Under the pieces are notes generated by a model. That model had not been told where the DNA came from. It worked only from the letters and a program-made list of their open reading frames with translations, and did not search any database. From Diphasiastrum complanatum (Eukaryota > Streptophyta > Lycopodiopsida > Lycopodiales > Lycopodiaceae), in the NCBI GenBank assembly GCA_029204225.1, contig CM055113.1, forward strand, positions 24,709,571 to 24,773,570: DNA of 64,000 nucleotides, read 5' to 3'. Each line of letters begins with the position of its first letter. The first letter of the stretch is position 1. Positions 22,756-34,605 of this stretch are shown piece after piece. Both the position numbers and the translations under genes were made by a program.

Positions 22756-23697
22756 TGTGAAGTTTTTAGCACGTGTAAATTTCACCACACACCCTACATG
22801 ATCTTACTGAGGTGTTGTGATTGCACAAGATTGATCAAAGAACAGTATGCTTGAAAACATCTGATGAAAAAATCTAACTCTTCACTATGAGAAATGAATG
22901 TCAGAAATAATTCTAAGCGTTTAGTATGGGAAAAAGAGGCTGCTCTCGGGTAGAGAGAGAAAATCATACATAGAAAACTCGGGTAGAGAGAGAATGAGTC
23001 CAAAACACCAAAATCTCAATATTCACAATGTGGCAAAACATGCCCAGCTTTCCCTACATGAGAGAGACTCGAATTCCTACAGTGGAGGTGCATGAAAAGT
23101 CCACTTAATTGAACTAATTCACCTACAAGAGATCCACATGTGTAACTGCATGCATGTATGTTGCATGTACTACATGTCAGCTCATAAAACTGCCTAGACA
23201 TTTGTAGATCACAGAAACTACTTTGCATGTTGCATGCACTGATTGCATGTGGCTTGCATGCATACAATAAAACTTGCATGCTATCTAAACATCTGCATGT
23301 CATTATAATTGAACCTATCTAACTCAAATCCGAGCTACACTAGAAGGATATGTGCTCAATTCACACTCCTTTTATGTACAACATGAAATCTAGTGGAAAT
23401 CATCATGGACATGACCCCAAACTCTAGATAGGAAGATAATATTTTAATAATCATCACAAAAACTAGTACCTTAATTTAAATGCACATATCTCTAATTCTA
23501 AGGGTATCCCTTACCCAAGGGTAATTTGATTCCATACCTCTGACCAAAGTATAGTCACTTGTCTGCCCTTATCCAAAGACACCTACCCTTAATCCTAAGG
23601 GTACCTCTTATCCAAGAGTAACTTGCCATTTAGCCCCCAACACCAAATGGACATATAGGGGTCACTGAAGTACTGCTAATTACATAGGTATGTAACA
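22756..23697 (-). repeat. Copia 4 5' LTR abutting a gypsy 3' LTR
   Basis: The left end (TGTGAAG, beside the copia PBS) is the inner end of a copia LTR, which keeps the GCTCTCGGGTAGAGAGAG motifs. The right end (TATGTAACA at 23697) follows the gypsy polypurine tract and is the start of the gypsy 3' LTR. Two LTRs are therefore fused or nested in this 942-bp stretch. A boundary near 23383 would give a copia LTR of about 628 bp, similar to copia 3. Confidence 0.6.
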
Positions 23698-23713
23698 TTC
23701 CTTCCCCCTAAAC
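23698..23713 (-). promoter_or_regulatory. Gypsy polypurine tract
   Basis: On the minus strand AAGTTTAGGGGGAAGGAA lies between the polyprotein stop and the LTR start TGTTACATACC, as expected for plus-strand priming. Confidence 0.72.
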
Positions 23714-25160
23714 TTAAATTTTTCCTTGTAAAGAAAAAATTGAAAAATTATTTTGGAGATCAATCTCATTTTCCCAAGTATCCTCTTCTTCTGATTTGCC
23801 CCTCCACCTAACTAAAAATTCCTGAAGCACTTTATTCCTTAGAGTTTTCTGCCAACTATTACCAATGGCCTTGAGTTCAGGTAGTCCACTCGCGCACTCA
23901 TCACGAAGAAGCTCCACTAGATCTTCCACATGGACTAGGGTTTTCCCAACCCCCAACGAGGGTTTCGACTTACTAACGTGGAAAACAAGATGAATTCCAA
24001 TGTTAGCTGGAAGGTCTAGTTTGTATGCGACCTTGTTTATCACTTGGATACCCTTACAAGGACCACAATACCTAGGTGCCAACTTTGCACACTTAATAGT
24101 TTTCAAACCCCTAGAGTGACTAGGACCCTCAAAAACACCCAATCGTTGACCAAGAATACCTTGTGCTTCCGAGATAGATCAGCATAGTGCCTTGCCCTAT
24201 CCTGGGCAATTCTTATGCTATCTTTAACTAGCTGTAACATTTCTTGCATATCCGCAAGGAAATCAGTTGCGGCTTGCACTAAGGATTTTTATGCCAATAC
24301 AAATAGGTGATCGAGGTTGATAACCATACATAAGCATGAAAGGGCTAAATCCGGTCGCAGAATGTTATGCACTATTATATGCAAATTCCACCAATGAAAG
24401 GTAATTTTTCCAATCAGACTGCCAATGGCCACATATGCTCACAACATATCCTCCATCATGTGATTGGTCCTTTCCGTTTGACCTTCTGATTCCGAATGAT
24501 TTTCAGAATTCATAGTTAAAGTCGTTTCCATATTTTCAAATACCGCTTGCCAAAAATTTTCAGTTTTCGGCCACGGTCACTCACAATATTGGAAGGCACC
24601 CCATACAGTCAAAAAAGCTTCTCCACAAATAATTGAGCTAGTTCTAGAGCTTTACTAGTAGTTTTTGTTGGGATAAATTGAGCAAACTTCATAAGTCTGT
24701 CAACAATGACCCAAATCAAATTCGTGGCCCTTCCTTGTACGTGGAAGCCTGACCACAAAATCCATAGTTATACTTTTCCATGTTCTGGTAGGAATATCTA
24801 AAGGATGTAATAGGCCACTAGCTTTTAGACTCTCTGCTTTATTTAACTGGCACTTAGCACATTTAAGTACATAGGCCTTTGCTTGACTTTTCATCTTAGA
24901 CCACCAAAATTGTTGTCGAACTAAGTCAAGTGTTCTTTGTATACCCGGATGTCCTATGCATGGACTATCATGACACTCATGCAAGATTTGGGCCCTTATT
25001 GTGTCATTCTCTGGTAAACACACCTTGCCGTTATGAAACAAAATCTTGTTTTGAATTGCAAAATCCATTTCAGTCTTTCCCTGATTTGAGAAATCTTGCA
25101 TACCTAAATTGACCCCAGACAGTACTTGTTGCCAATATTGAATTTGTCGCTATAAAAGTT
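23714..25160 (-). pseudogene. Ty3/gypsy chromovirus integrase with chromodomain, degenerate
   Basis: Minus-strand pieces read in order as the C-terminal part of a gypsy polyprotein. At 25101-24700 is the integrase zinc domain (HECHDSPCIGHPG...CAKCQ) and the core start (ITMDFV). At 24700-24142 the core is frameshifted but still shows EGQTERTN, carrying the catalytic Glu. At 24142-23714 is the C-terminal domain and a chromodomain (EFLVRWRGKSEEEDTWE). The chromodomain places it among plant chromoviruses, which use it to target chromatin. RT, RNase H, protease and Gag are gone beyond 25160. Confidence 0.85.
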
Positions 25161-25447
25161 CAACAGCTTGTGCCACATTGGATGGGTTTGATAGCTAAAA
25201 TGATGGGTTTTCATTGGTTTGATCCATTGGAGTTGCTTGTCTGTTTTTCTATTATGCAAATACAACAGGTGATTCTAATTAGAATGATAGAAATGCTTCA
25301 ATTCTTACATAATCCAATGCAAATAAAAGCATTTACTTCTACTCATTCAATACTTATTGTTTGTAAGTTCAATCCAGGCCTACTTTTTGCAAGCTCAATC
25401 CAAGCTCAAGAGAAAACTACACCAAGCAATTTCATTAGGGGAAATTT

Positions 25448-25640
25448 AGTCTGAAAATGGGCCCTTTAAGAAATTTGGCTTTAGAGAGAGGTTACAGAGA
25501 GAGACTGGAAACCGGTACCATTTGGTTACCGTTTTTCTAATTTCCAGTAATGCCTGCATTCTTAGAACTAGCTTTAACTTCAGGCATTAATTAGTTAAGT
25601 GTGTTTGTAATAACAACCATACATTTGTCATATAATCTAG
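25448..25640. repeat. Left copy of a ~190-bp diverged direct repeat
   Basis: Begins AAAATGGGCCCTTTAAGAAA and continues through AGAGAGAGGTTAC. A diverged direct copy lies at 27530-27725, on the other side of the CT-bearing tandem repeat. Confidence 0.7.
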
Positions 25641-25894
25641 GGCTGTAAACGTCTACCAATAATAAATTACAAAACATAAATGAATGGCATCACACACACA
25701 CATGCACACTCCAAACTCTAAAACCATAACACACACGAGGATAAAAAAAAAAAAGAACATAGTAGAGTGCTAATCAAAACTCCCGAACTATACGGTGATA
25801 TCCTATTCCAGAATGTGACCACATGCTCCCTCCCTATAAGGGCTACACACCTTCCTAGAATTGGGAGTGTTGGTTATCTTTAACTCCTTCATGA

Positions 25895-25915
25895 TCTCTC
25901 TCTCTCTCTCTCTCT

Positions 25916-25978
<63 letters not shown>
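25895..25978. repeat. (CT)n microsatellite, unit 1
   Basis: About 84 bp of CT with one short TTTATC interruption. Confidence 0.95.
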
Positions 25979-25980
<2 letters not shown>

Positions 25981-26452
25981 AATCTCTCCCTCTCTATTTC
26001 TAAGCATGAAAACATAATCAATACACAACACATAAACTATGATCTTGTCAATTAAAATAACAGGACTAGGTTAACATCCTACAAATTAGAGTAGCACAAA
26101 CTAGTAAGCATGAAACATAAATCAAGATTCTTCGAATTAGGGTAGAATGAACTGGTAATCATGAGACATAAATGAATGGCATCACACGTGCACATGCACA
26201 CTCTAAACTCTAAAACCATAACACACACGAGGATAAAAAAAAAACATAGTAGAGTGCTAATCAAAACTCCCGAACTGTATAGTTATATCCTATTCTAGAA
26301 TGTCACTACATGCTCCCTCCCTACGGTGTTTGGGCTTTCTTGTGGAACTTATCGTCAAACAAGAAACATTTGAACCACGCCTTTATCGGAAGAAAACAAG
26401 GGCTACACACCTTCCTAGAATTGGGAGTGTTGGTTACCTTTAACTCTTTCAT

Positions 26453-26454
<2 letters not shown>

Positions 26455-26502
<48 letters not shown>

Positions 26503-26511
26503 TCTCTCTCT
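26455..26511. repeat. (CT)n microsatellite, unit 2
   Basis: About 57 bp of CT with a single G interruption. Confidence 0.95.
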
Positions 26512-26963
26512 GAATGAAAACATAACCAATACACAACACATAAACTAAGATCTTGTAAATTATAATAACAAGACTAGGTTAAGATCCTACAAATCAGAGT
26601 AGCACAAACTAGTAAGCATGAAACATAAATCAAGGTTCTGCGAATTAGGGTAGCATGAACTGGTAATCATGAAACATAAACGAATGGCATCACACAAGCA
26701 CACGCACACTTTAAACTCTAAAACCATAACACACACGAGGATAAAAAAAAAAGAACATAGTAGAGTGCTAATCAAAACTCCCGAACCATACAGTTATATC
26801 CTATTCCAGAATGTCACCACATGCTCCCTCCCTAGGGTGTTTGGGCTTCCTCGTGGAAGTTATTGTCCAACAAAAAAACTTTGAACCATGCCTTTATTGG
26901 AAGAAAACAAGGGCTACACACCTTCCTAGAATTGGGAGTGTTGGTTATCTTTAACTCTTTCAT

Positions 26964-26964
<1 letters not shown>

Positions 26965-27000
<36 letters not shown>
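26965..27000. repeat. (CT)n microsatellite, unit 3
   Basis: About 36 bp of uninterrupted CT. Confidence 0.95.
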
Positions 27001-27003
<3 letters not shown>

Positions 27004-27529
27004 AATCTCTTGCTCTCTATTTCTAAGCATGAAAACATAACCAATACACAACACATAAACTATGATCTTGTAAACTAAAATAACAAGACTAGGTTACGAT
27101 CCTACAAATCAGAGTAGCACAAACTAGTAAGCATGAAACATAAATCAAGATTTTGCAAATTAGGGTAGCATGAACTGGTAATCATGAAACATAAACGAAT
27201 GGCATCACACATGCGCACACACATTCTAAACCCTAAAACCATACCACACACGAGGATAAAAAAAAAAAAAGAATATAATAGAATGCTAATCAAAACTCCC
27301 AAACCGTACCATTACATCCTATTCCAAAATGTCACCTGCGCACCAAGGGAGAAACTCTTCCTCACATGGTTCTGGGGGAGGTTCTAATAGGAGCCATGAT
27401 ACTTTGACCGTATTCACCCCGATTTCGATCTCATCATCAAGGGTGACATTTTTTTGATTTGAGGTTCTCAATTCGAACTCTCGATTGGTTTCTCGAAGTA
27501 GGGAGATAGTTCCTCATTAGGAAAAATAT

Positions 27530-27725
27530 GGGCTCAAAATGGGCCCTTTAAGAAATTTCACTTTCGAGAGAGGTTACGTAGAGGAGAGAATGCGAACCGA
27601 AAACTTTTGGTCATCGTTTTCCGAGTTTTTGGCCTTGCACGATGTTTAACTGGTATGGTTAAATTCAGACATTAGTTAGTTAATCTGGAGATGTAATAAC
27701 TCCTCTACATGCTCGTTTCAAAATT
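27530..27725. repeat. Right copy of the ~190-bp diverged direct repeat
   Basis: Matches 25448-25640 in the same orientation, starting AAAATGGGCCCTTTAAGAAA. Divergence is substantial, with many substitutions and small indels. Confidence 0.7.
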
Positions 27726-27943
27726 CGGGGCTAGAGCTTTAAGACTGTAAAGCTTGGTGTGCTGATTGCAAAAATTGAAGTGGGAGTGCAACGAGCACTT
27801 TTGAAATCTTTGTATGCTTACAGTGAAATATGAGGCCAGACGATTTTTCAGCGCAACATAGACATTACAAAAGTAAGGTATGCTAGATCTATTCAGTTTG
27901 ACTTATTGTAGTTTGAAGCATTTATGGATTGTAGCTTTCAACA

Positions 27944-29132
27944 ATGGAAAGGTTCCATTTGCATGTTGCACTTCCTATGGAATGCACTCCAATTATTAAG
28001 AAAAATTCAAAAGCTGTAGAGAATGTTGCTGCTATAGTTAGAGAATTGAGAATGAATAATCATAAGAATATAGATTTGTGGTTGGATGTTTCAATTTAGC
28101 CTAATGGTCCAGCTACCAATTTGTGTCCAAATTTTAAGTCTGTAACTCATCTTCTCAGATTTGTATGTGAAGAAACTAGCAGATTACCTGGATATTGTCA
28201 AAGGTTGTGTGATATTGGAATGCATAGTGTATCTTGTATTAATCAACAATAACAGTTTGCTAATCAACAATTGCAACGTGCAAATCAACAATTTCTTCAT
28301 TATGTGCAACACACTAGTGCTGAAAACAATGCACTCAAGCATGCTATATCATACTCTTCGGGGATCAGACCTAGAAATGTTAGAATCCATGGAGAAGTTG
28401 TGATCCGACAGTTTAAAATCTGTTGTTGATATAAAAGTTATAAAAAAGACAATGATGATAAGAAAAAGAAAGAGAGTACCAATGAAGAATGTTGATGACT
28501 TATCTACACACAGCGGCAATCAGAAAAAAAAGATCCGAGCATTTAAGTATGTTTTCTTATAAACACTTTATTTGATTTGTATTGGTCATACAAGTTTCAT
28601 TTGCATTTGATAATATGCATTATCAATTTATTAAACATAATTCGAGTTTTATATGTCTGTTGCAGATCATTTTTGGTGGCAAAAAACTATTTAACAGATC
28701 GTTCATGCATCGGATCTTCTTTAAGACTTGTTTTACCAAGAAAGTCAGCAAAGGCAATGATGAAAAATGCTCGGCTTGAAAAAAATAAAAAATAAAATTG
28801 CAGAGATTGTTTTGAATAAGGTTCAAACTTACTTGGATGCAAATGTGATACTAGGGGCATGTAATGTTTCTGGAATTTGCAAAAATGCTTATTCTACTTT
28901 TTTTAGAGTAGTTAAAGAAGCCTTTTCTCAACTGATGGTGAAGAAAACATATCTTCCTTGTCCATATCAGGTAAGATTAGCAAGAAATTATTATAATGAC
29001 GGAATGCTCAAAGTAGTTGGCCAACCACTTCATATAACTCAATTATGTAAATCAGAATATGGTGAGTGCAATTACAATGATTGCAATAATATTTTCCTTG
29101 ATATTGAAAGTGTTCTAAAATACATTATTTGA
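27944..29132 (+). pseudogene. Unrecognised degenerate gene with a candidate intron
   Basis: A plus frame opens at ATG 27944 (MERFHLHV) and stays coherent to about 28430 through a TAG (28097) and a TAA; it includes a Gln/Asn-rich segment (NQQLQRANQQF). A basic stretch (KKTMMIRKRKR) follows in another frame up to a good donor (AAGTATGT, about 28549). A pyrimidine-rich acceptor TCTGTTGCAG ends at 28666, and the frame continues into a lysine-rich segment to 28795. A shifted frame (28767-29132) adds about 120 codons ending at TGA. I do not recognise the protein. The splice-like signals suggest a real, now decayed, gene rather than random open frames. Confidence 0.4.
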
Positions 29133-29257
29133 TTCTATAAACTAGACGAACATCAAAAAAATGGAAAGATTATTATTGTAATAAAATTGGATGAAACCAA
29201 AATCATCAAAGGTTAAAAGCTGGAACGAGTGAGTCTCACGTCGGGGACTTTTGAACA

Positions 29258-29398
29258 AGGCGCATTGATTCGATATTCCATTGGAAGAGGCTGATATCGC
29301 TTCAGCGTGCGTGAATGATTATGATCGGGGTGTCAAAAACCAGGTGCACATTGAATCGATATTGCATAAGAAGAGGCTGATATCACATCAGTGCACGA
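29258..29398. repeat. Pair of ~50-bp direct repeats
   Basis: CATTGATTCGATATTCCATT...AAGAGGCTGATATCGC (29261-29310) recurs as CATTGAATCGATATTGCATA...AAGAGGCTGATATCAC (29349-29398), 88 bp apart. Function unknown. Confidence 0.7.
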
Positions 29399-29543
29399 GA
29401 GGAGATTGTCCTCTTGTGAAAGTATCTGCTTCCAACTCTCTATTCTGAGGTGCACACCTCTTTCTTAGCTGGGTTTTTCTCTTGGAAATAAAGGTTTTAT
29501 CATTTCTAATTCAAAATTTGGCCTTGGAAAAGCTTTCAACAAT

Positions 29544-30075
29544 TTATTGGTGGGATGTATTATGTGAATCATCATCATGCACAATCCAATTGAATCCATA
29601 ACATGAATTCACATTCTTGTGAGCACTCACTTTCATCAAACTTATATCATAATCTAGCACGCTAGCATGGATCTCGGTATATTTACTATTCTTCTCAATA
29701 AACGCTTTCAAGAAAACTGAGCCACAATCATTTAAGCCTTCTTGAATGTCAATCACGCATCCACAATTCAGTTTCTTTCTAGCATCCTTCTTGATAGCAA
29801 AAAAAATATGTCACATTTTCATCAAAGTCCATCACTTCGAAGCACCACTTATAATTATAGTCAATCTCAACAAAATTGTCCAATTCACCGATTATAGTTC
29901 CTTCTCTATTGAGTTTCTTTGCATTCCCTTTGACTCTACTACAAATATTTTCTCCCCAACACTTATAAAAATAAATTTCATCCAAAGAGATCAATGGGGC
30001 AAGACAGAACTCAACAATAATGGCAATGTGCCTTGATAAGTTAGTTTTTAGTTGATCATAGTCAATTAGTATCAT
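29544..30075 (-). pseudogene. Unrecognised ORF pair joined by a frameshift
   Basis: A minus frame from ATG 30075 (MILIDYDQLKTNL) to 29779 continues, after a frameshift near 29770, into a second frame ending at 29544. Together they read as about 170 residues, acidic and rich in Tyr, Phe, Asn and Cys, without a motif I can name. It may be a transposon-derived fragment, as it lies next to a CACTA-like piece. Confidence 0.3.
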
Positions 30076-30439
30076 TTATTTGTGATGTAATATTAATCTC
30101 ATGATATTATCAATACAAGCATCATCTACAGCCGATCGATGTTTTCTTCTAGAGTGATTTATGAAAACATTGAAAGCCTTTGTAAGGCAAAGGGTAAGAC
30201 CTAGGGCATCATGGTGGAAGGGTGGCTAGTGCAAAATTCATAGTCTCTACCATGGAGGATCATCATATTCCTCATGTTTGGGAAACGAAGAATGAAAAGA
30301 AGGATGGTCTGTGTCTTTTTGGAAAAAGAAGGATGATTTGTGTTTTTGGGAGTACTTTTATGTATTTTACATGTTCAACACATCTTGACATATATTATCA
30401 ATCAAAATTTATTTCACTGATACCTTTTGCTATTTTTTT

Positions 30440-30657
30440 TTTAGTACAAAAATACAATATGCATGGACGACATTTTCTTGTGGAGCACATTGATAAAAAT
30501 AGAAACACATATGACTGTGGAGTCACGACAAATATTACTCAAGGTAGTTGACCAAGCACGATATTGTGGGATGGTCAATGATATCTTAGAAATTGGATTT
30601 AGGCAATTCAAACTTTTTAAATTTGATGTAATTAAAACTATTGAAGATTATTTGTAA
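30440..30657 (+). pseudogene. CACTA (En/Spm) transposon fragment, DUF4216-like
   Basis: Two overlapping plus frames give the order typical of the domain downstream of CACTA TNP2 transposases: GRHFLVEHIDKNRNTYDCGV, then after a frameshift YCGMVNDILEIGF and KLFKFDV. These parallel the usual patterns of Phe..., NSGV, YYG.L.DIIEL and VLFKC.W. No transposase core or CACTA terminus was found nearby, so it is a relic. Confidence 0.45.
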
Positions 30658-31481
30658 TGGTCCTGATGACATGCGGCAAAAGTTGAGAACAACTATTTTG
30701 TTATTGACTCCACTAGGCTTTGGACATATTAGTCAAGTGATAAATTTGTAGTTCCTCAACAATTACGCAAGTACATAAATGTCTTGAATTGCAAATAGTC
30801 CCAATTATTGCCCTTTTTGTGTTAATTAGTTAATCTTCTATATATAAATTGTATATGTATATATGTACTCATTTTTAAAGGGAGATGAGCTCCAAGAGCA
30901 TGCTACTCCAGATGCTCAATTGCTTAAAATCATGATATGAGAGAGAGAGAGAGAGAGCACTTTGACAGTATTTCTACTTCAATATACAATCGATCGATTG
31001 GAAACTGCTTTTTTGGGTTGCAGCCTTGGTGAATGTTCTTCTTATTGGGTTTCTGAAGCCTCAAAAGTTTTCAAACACTTCTCAAAAGCTTTTATGTGCG
31101 TTATTTTGATGGGATCTATCGCCTTCGAATACTATAAGTATTATACTGTTCCAATAAAAAAAGCACAAGTATATGGAGGGAAGTAGGCGTTTCTGTATGA
31201 ACAAAATCAACAATGGTAGTGAATGAAAAGATCAACTTACCCTGATTCTGCCTAAGAGCTTCTTGATAATTCTTTCTATTTGGGCAAGCGGTATCTTCTA
31301 CAACACACTGTACATTCAAATACTGAAGCTGGAAGCTTTGGGCATCTACATACGTATAGAAGGTAAAATTCTAAACCACACTACATGTTCGGATTGCATG
31401 AGTAAAAAAGACGAGTGCATAGACTCAAAAGAAAACACATCTTACCTGATCTCTTACATGAGACACCATTATGATCGTCTA

Positions 31482-31541
<60 letters not shown>

Positions 31542-33153
31542 AAAAGAGGGCAACGACATAGAGGGGTGCGTGCACCTGCTGTCTGTGACAGCCTTGCCTG
31601 CAATGGATCACAGCAGAGCATGTAACTCCAGCATACTTTGGTTGAAAGGGCCGAGAGTGATACAAATGGGGGCCAGCGGGGTCTGGAAAGCGAAATACTA
31701 TGAAAATTGCATATTGATAGCAGCAGGCTCGATGCCTGGGGACTACTGCAACCCAACAGCTCTTCCATAGCCCTGTCATTGAGCAGAGCACATCATAGAT
31801 CCTTGGAAACATGCGCCTCACTTTGCTCTGCCAATATACCTGCTTCACTAAAACCCCTCAGTGCAAACTGCTGTGATTGACACTTTAGGTCCCAATCAAC
31901 TTCCTGATTAGAAGAATGCATCATAAACATGGTGTCTAGTAAAAACTAGAATTCAACATGCAAGGAAAATATAATATGATAGGTGCTCCTCTCTAATGTT
32001 CACTTTTGGTTGAAAATTCACTGATAACTTGTAATCAAATTTTAGAACAGTTTGTAATTTTGTGTGCAACAATCCAGAATGGAGGAAATATGATTTTGCA
32101 TTTTGGCCTTCAACATTGATCTATCTTGTGGTGCGGTCAGAGCATAGAAAAGTAGAGAAGAATACAGTGATTTTGATGTAAGTATGATTTGACCAATTAA
32201 CTACTTGGTATTTTTTTTGTCTTGCTCAAGCCGAGTATGTAAATCGCTTATACACTACTATCTTGTAAGTTCTCATACCATGTATATGATGTCGCACATA
32301 ATACAAGTTGAAATGAGAATTCATACAAATTTATGGAGCACGATTAGAATGGATGAGATAGAATAGCTTACTTAAAAAGACAATATTACAAGCAAGAAAT
32401 GCTCTTTAAGTATTCTTTGGAACATTGTTCGACGAGAAGAGACATGACGTTTCAAGGAATCTCATCCAAAGTTTCCCTGTTTCTAGCATTGTTCAGCCAC
32501 CATAAACTGCCTCTTTCTAGGAATATCTTTTATTGTGGCCTCATTGCTACCCTTACTTGCTATTGCAAGAATGTTATTCATGCAATATAATGTTTACAGA
32601 ATTAAGTTGAAAAAACGATGCTCCCATCCTGAATACTTGTTGTAAACGATCACAATGTCAGATGTTATACGTAAATTATACCATACAACCTAGATAATGG
32701 TGGCACAAGTCGTGCACTATACAACTACAAAAGAAGCAAAGTGTGGATGGAAATCAATTGGCCAGGCAAAATATTGGCATTCACATTGTCTTGTCTGATG
32801 TCTTGAATCTTGTGCAAGGACTACGTTTATAATGCAAATCACAAAAAACTAGAACGATAAATAACTAGTACATTATTGAATGCTTAAGTTGCATTAAAAT
32901 TGGCTGGGAAATGCTAACCCTTGCTAAATCGCTTCCTACTGGCATACATGAGTACATGTCACGTTATACAAATTTTAGATTATAGAATGGTCTCTCATTG
33001 CCAATTCACGCAAAGAATTTGAAACTCTCTATTCGTGCTGCGCAAAGGGTGATGATCAAGCAAAGCTATTGCAGAACTTTCGCTTCTCACTCGAATTTGA
33101 CTATGATGTTCCTCATCATGTGCATACATTTCAACATTGCATGTAAGCACATG
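30658..33153. other. No gene recognised; contains (GA)n tracts
   Basis: AT-rich sequence with many short chance frames. Short GA runs lie at 30939-30957 and 31486-31539. I found no coherent protein, LTR end or RNA gene. It is the left flank of the family N array, so it represents the pre-insertion locus. Confidence 0.45.
31486..31539. repeat. (GA)n microsatellite
   Basis: About 54 bp of GA; long Glu-Arg or Leu-Ser frames through it are artefacts. Confidence 0.95.
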
Positions 33154-33158
33154 TGTAT
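33154..33158. repeat. Left target-site duplication of the array (TGTAT)
   Basis: TGTAT directly precedes the outer LTR base TGTAGCGC at 33159. The partner is at 59308-59312. Confidence 0.85.
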
Positions 33159-34355
33159 TGTAGCGCAGGCATCCCAAAGGGAGCCGGGAACCACAACTTA
33201 GCTTCCCAGCCTTCAACTCTTGCCATCCAAACCCACTTGACATACAAGCAGCCAACTCGCCAACAACGATCAGACTTAACCAACTTGAAGTTCCGAAAAC
33301 CAACATTGAGATCCAACCTGGTGCCATGCCAGATCGGGGGTCCCGATGTGGGTGACTTCCCTCCAAGCAAGCCGCCCGACATACATCAAACTTAACCAAC
33401 TCCAAGCTTCGTTACAAACGAGTAACATCCATTCCAAGCAAGCGGTCTGACTTACATCAGGCTTAACCAACTGAAAGCTTCGTCACAAGCGCTAGAAGCC
33501 AACCTGGCGCCACGCCAGACTGGACAGCCATAAACAGGTAACTTCCGCCCAAGCAAGCCATCCAACTTAGCCGACAGGTTAGAGCCCGTTCCCCAAGAGC
33601 TTAACCCATTCACGTTCATGCAAGGAACACTCAGAACCACAAGCCGCGACAGATATGGAGACAACCAGGTCCTGGACCAAATGGTCCCGACAGCATACCG
33701 CTGGCGCCATGAATCGAATGGTCCCGACGGCATACCGCTGGCGTCCCGGGATACGACCCTTAGCTATGTGCCAGCTTAAAAATTTTTAAGTGGCCTTAGA
33801 ACTGGCGCTTTTACCGAACATTGAAACCCAGAAGGTAATCAGAATTAGTTTGAAAAAAATCCCACTTTATTGATAAATCTGAGAAGGTTACATTTCAAGT
33901 GTGTGACCGACCCTAGTCTCCGGGGAGCTGGCATGCCAAGGCGAGTGCCAGGACAACATTCCAGCAAGGGAGGCTGAGACTTGGTTGGAGCTCGCCCTGA
34001 GTCGCAACCCGCACTCCCCTATAGTATTGGTGGGATTACCCCCCCTCATACCAAGCAGTCTACCCAGGCTGGTAAAGCACATTTTTCTCTCTCTAGAAAG
34101 TCATTTTCTCTCTCTATATTTTATTGATCCCCAGGCTTCCTTTAATCATGCCTAGATCATGTGAGGTGATTGCACATCGATCTAAGCTCTTTGGACTTCG
34201 CTAGAACCAATCAAAGATTTTCACCCATAGGAACTTGGCGCCGGCTGGATTCTAGTCACAGTAGCGCCGGGAGCAGCAGGGGCGCTGCTGGCGCCACGGA
34301 CAATGCTAGCGCCAGTGGCACTGGAAGTAAAGCTTGTAAAGGTAGCTTTACAACA
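33159..34355 (-). repeat. Outer 3' LTR of the array (1197 bp, older subtype)
   Basis: From TGTAGCGCAGGCATCCC to TTTACAACA. It carries the older-subtype signature GAGCTGGCATGCC...GTGCCAGGAC shared with the LTRs at 47000 and 58108. The polypurine tract lies just outside at 34356-34370. Confidence 0.9.
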
Positions 34356-34605
34356 TCCACCCCACCTTTATAGAATCTGATGTCCTCATCAGATGTCAGA
34401 TTAAAATAAAGGTGTCTCCCAATTAAAATAACTGTACATTTAAGCTACTTGGCACAGTACTCAATTTATTGGCCACTTCTTTACTAACATTGAAGCTGGC
34501 ACACCACAAGTCGGAGGCTCAGCTCTTTGTATTGAAAAATTACTTAACTTTAAAATATCACTTTGTCAAGGAAAAGCGTAGGTTTTATATCGCTTTCGTA
34601 AAACC
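34356..34605 (-). repeat. Family N internal remnant, polypurine side
   Basis: Matches 41067-41310 in order (TCCACCCCACC..., GATGTCCTCATCAG, TCGGAGGCTCAGCTC) and is interrupted at 34605 by element B. The other half resumes at 44907. Confidence 0.88.

Larger units (their letters stand above)
20777..23383 (-). mobile_element. Copia element 4, internally deleted and 3' truncated
   Basis: Minus-oriented copia element: LTR starting at 22756, PBS 22744-22755, leader, and a coding region from 21993 down to about 20777. Two internal deletions remove most of gag and the integrase core; the RT breaks off early. The outer LTR boundary is uncertain: TACAACA at 23377-23383 is a candidate end, because the gypsy 3' LTR starts at 23697 from the other side. 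Confidence 0.75.
25641..27330. repeat. Tandem repeat, ~505-bp unit, about 3.3 copies, each with a (CT)n tract
   Basis: The landmark GAATGGCATCACAC recurs at 25682, 26174, 26682 and 27196, giving periods of 492, 508 and 514 bp. Each full unit has an A-rich stretch, CTCCCTCCCTA, GGGCTACACACCTTCC, a (CT)n tract and CATAAACTA. The first unit lacks about 80 bp present in units 2 and 3 and has the longest CT tract. No coding frame is conserved. Confidence 0.9.
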
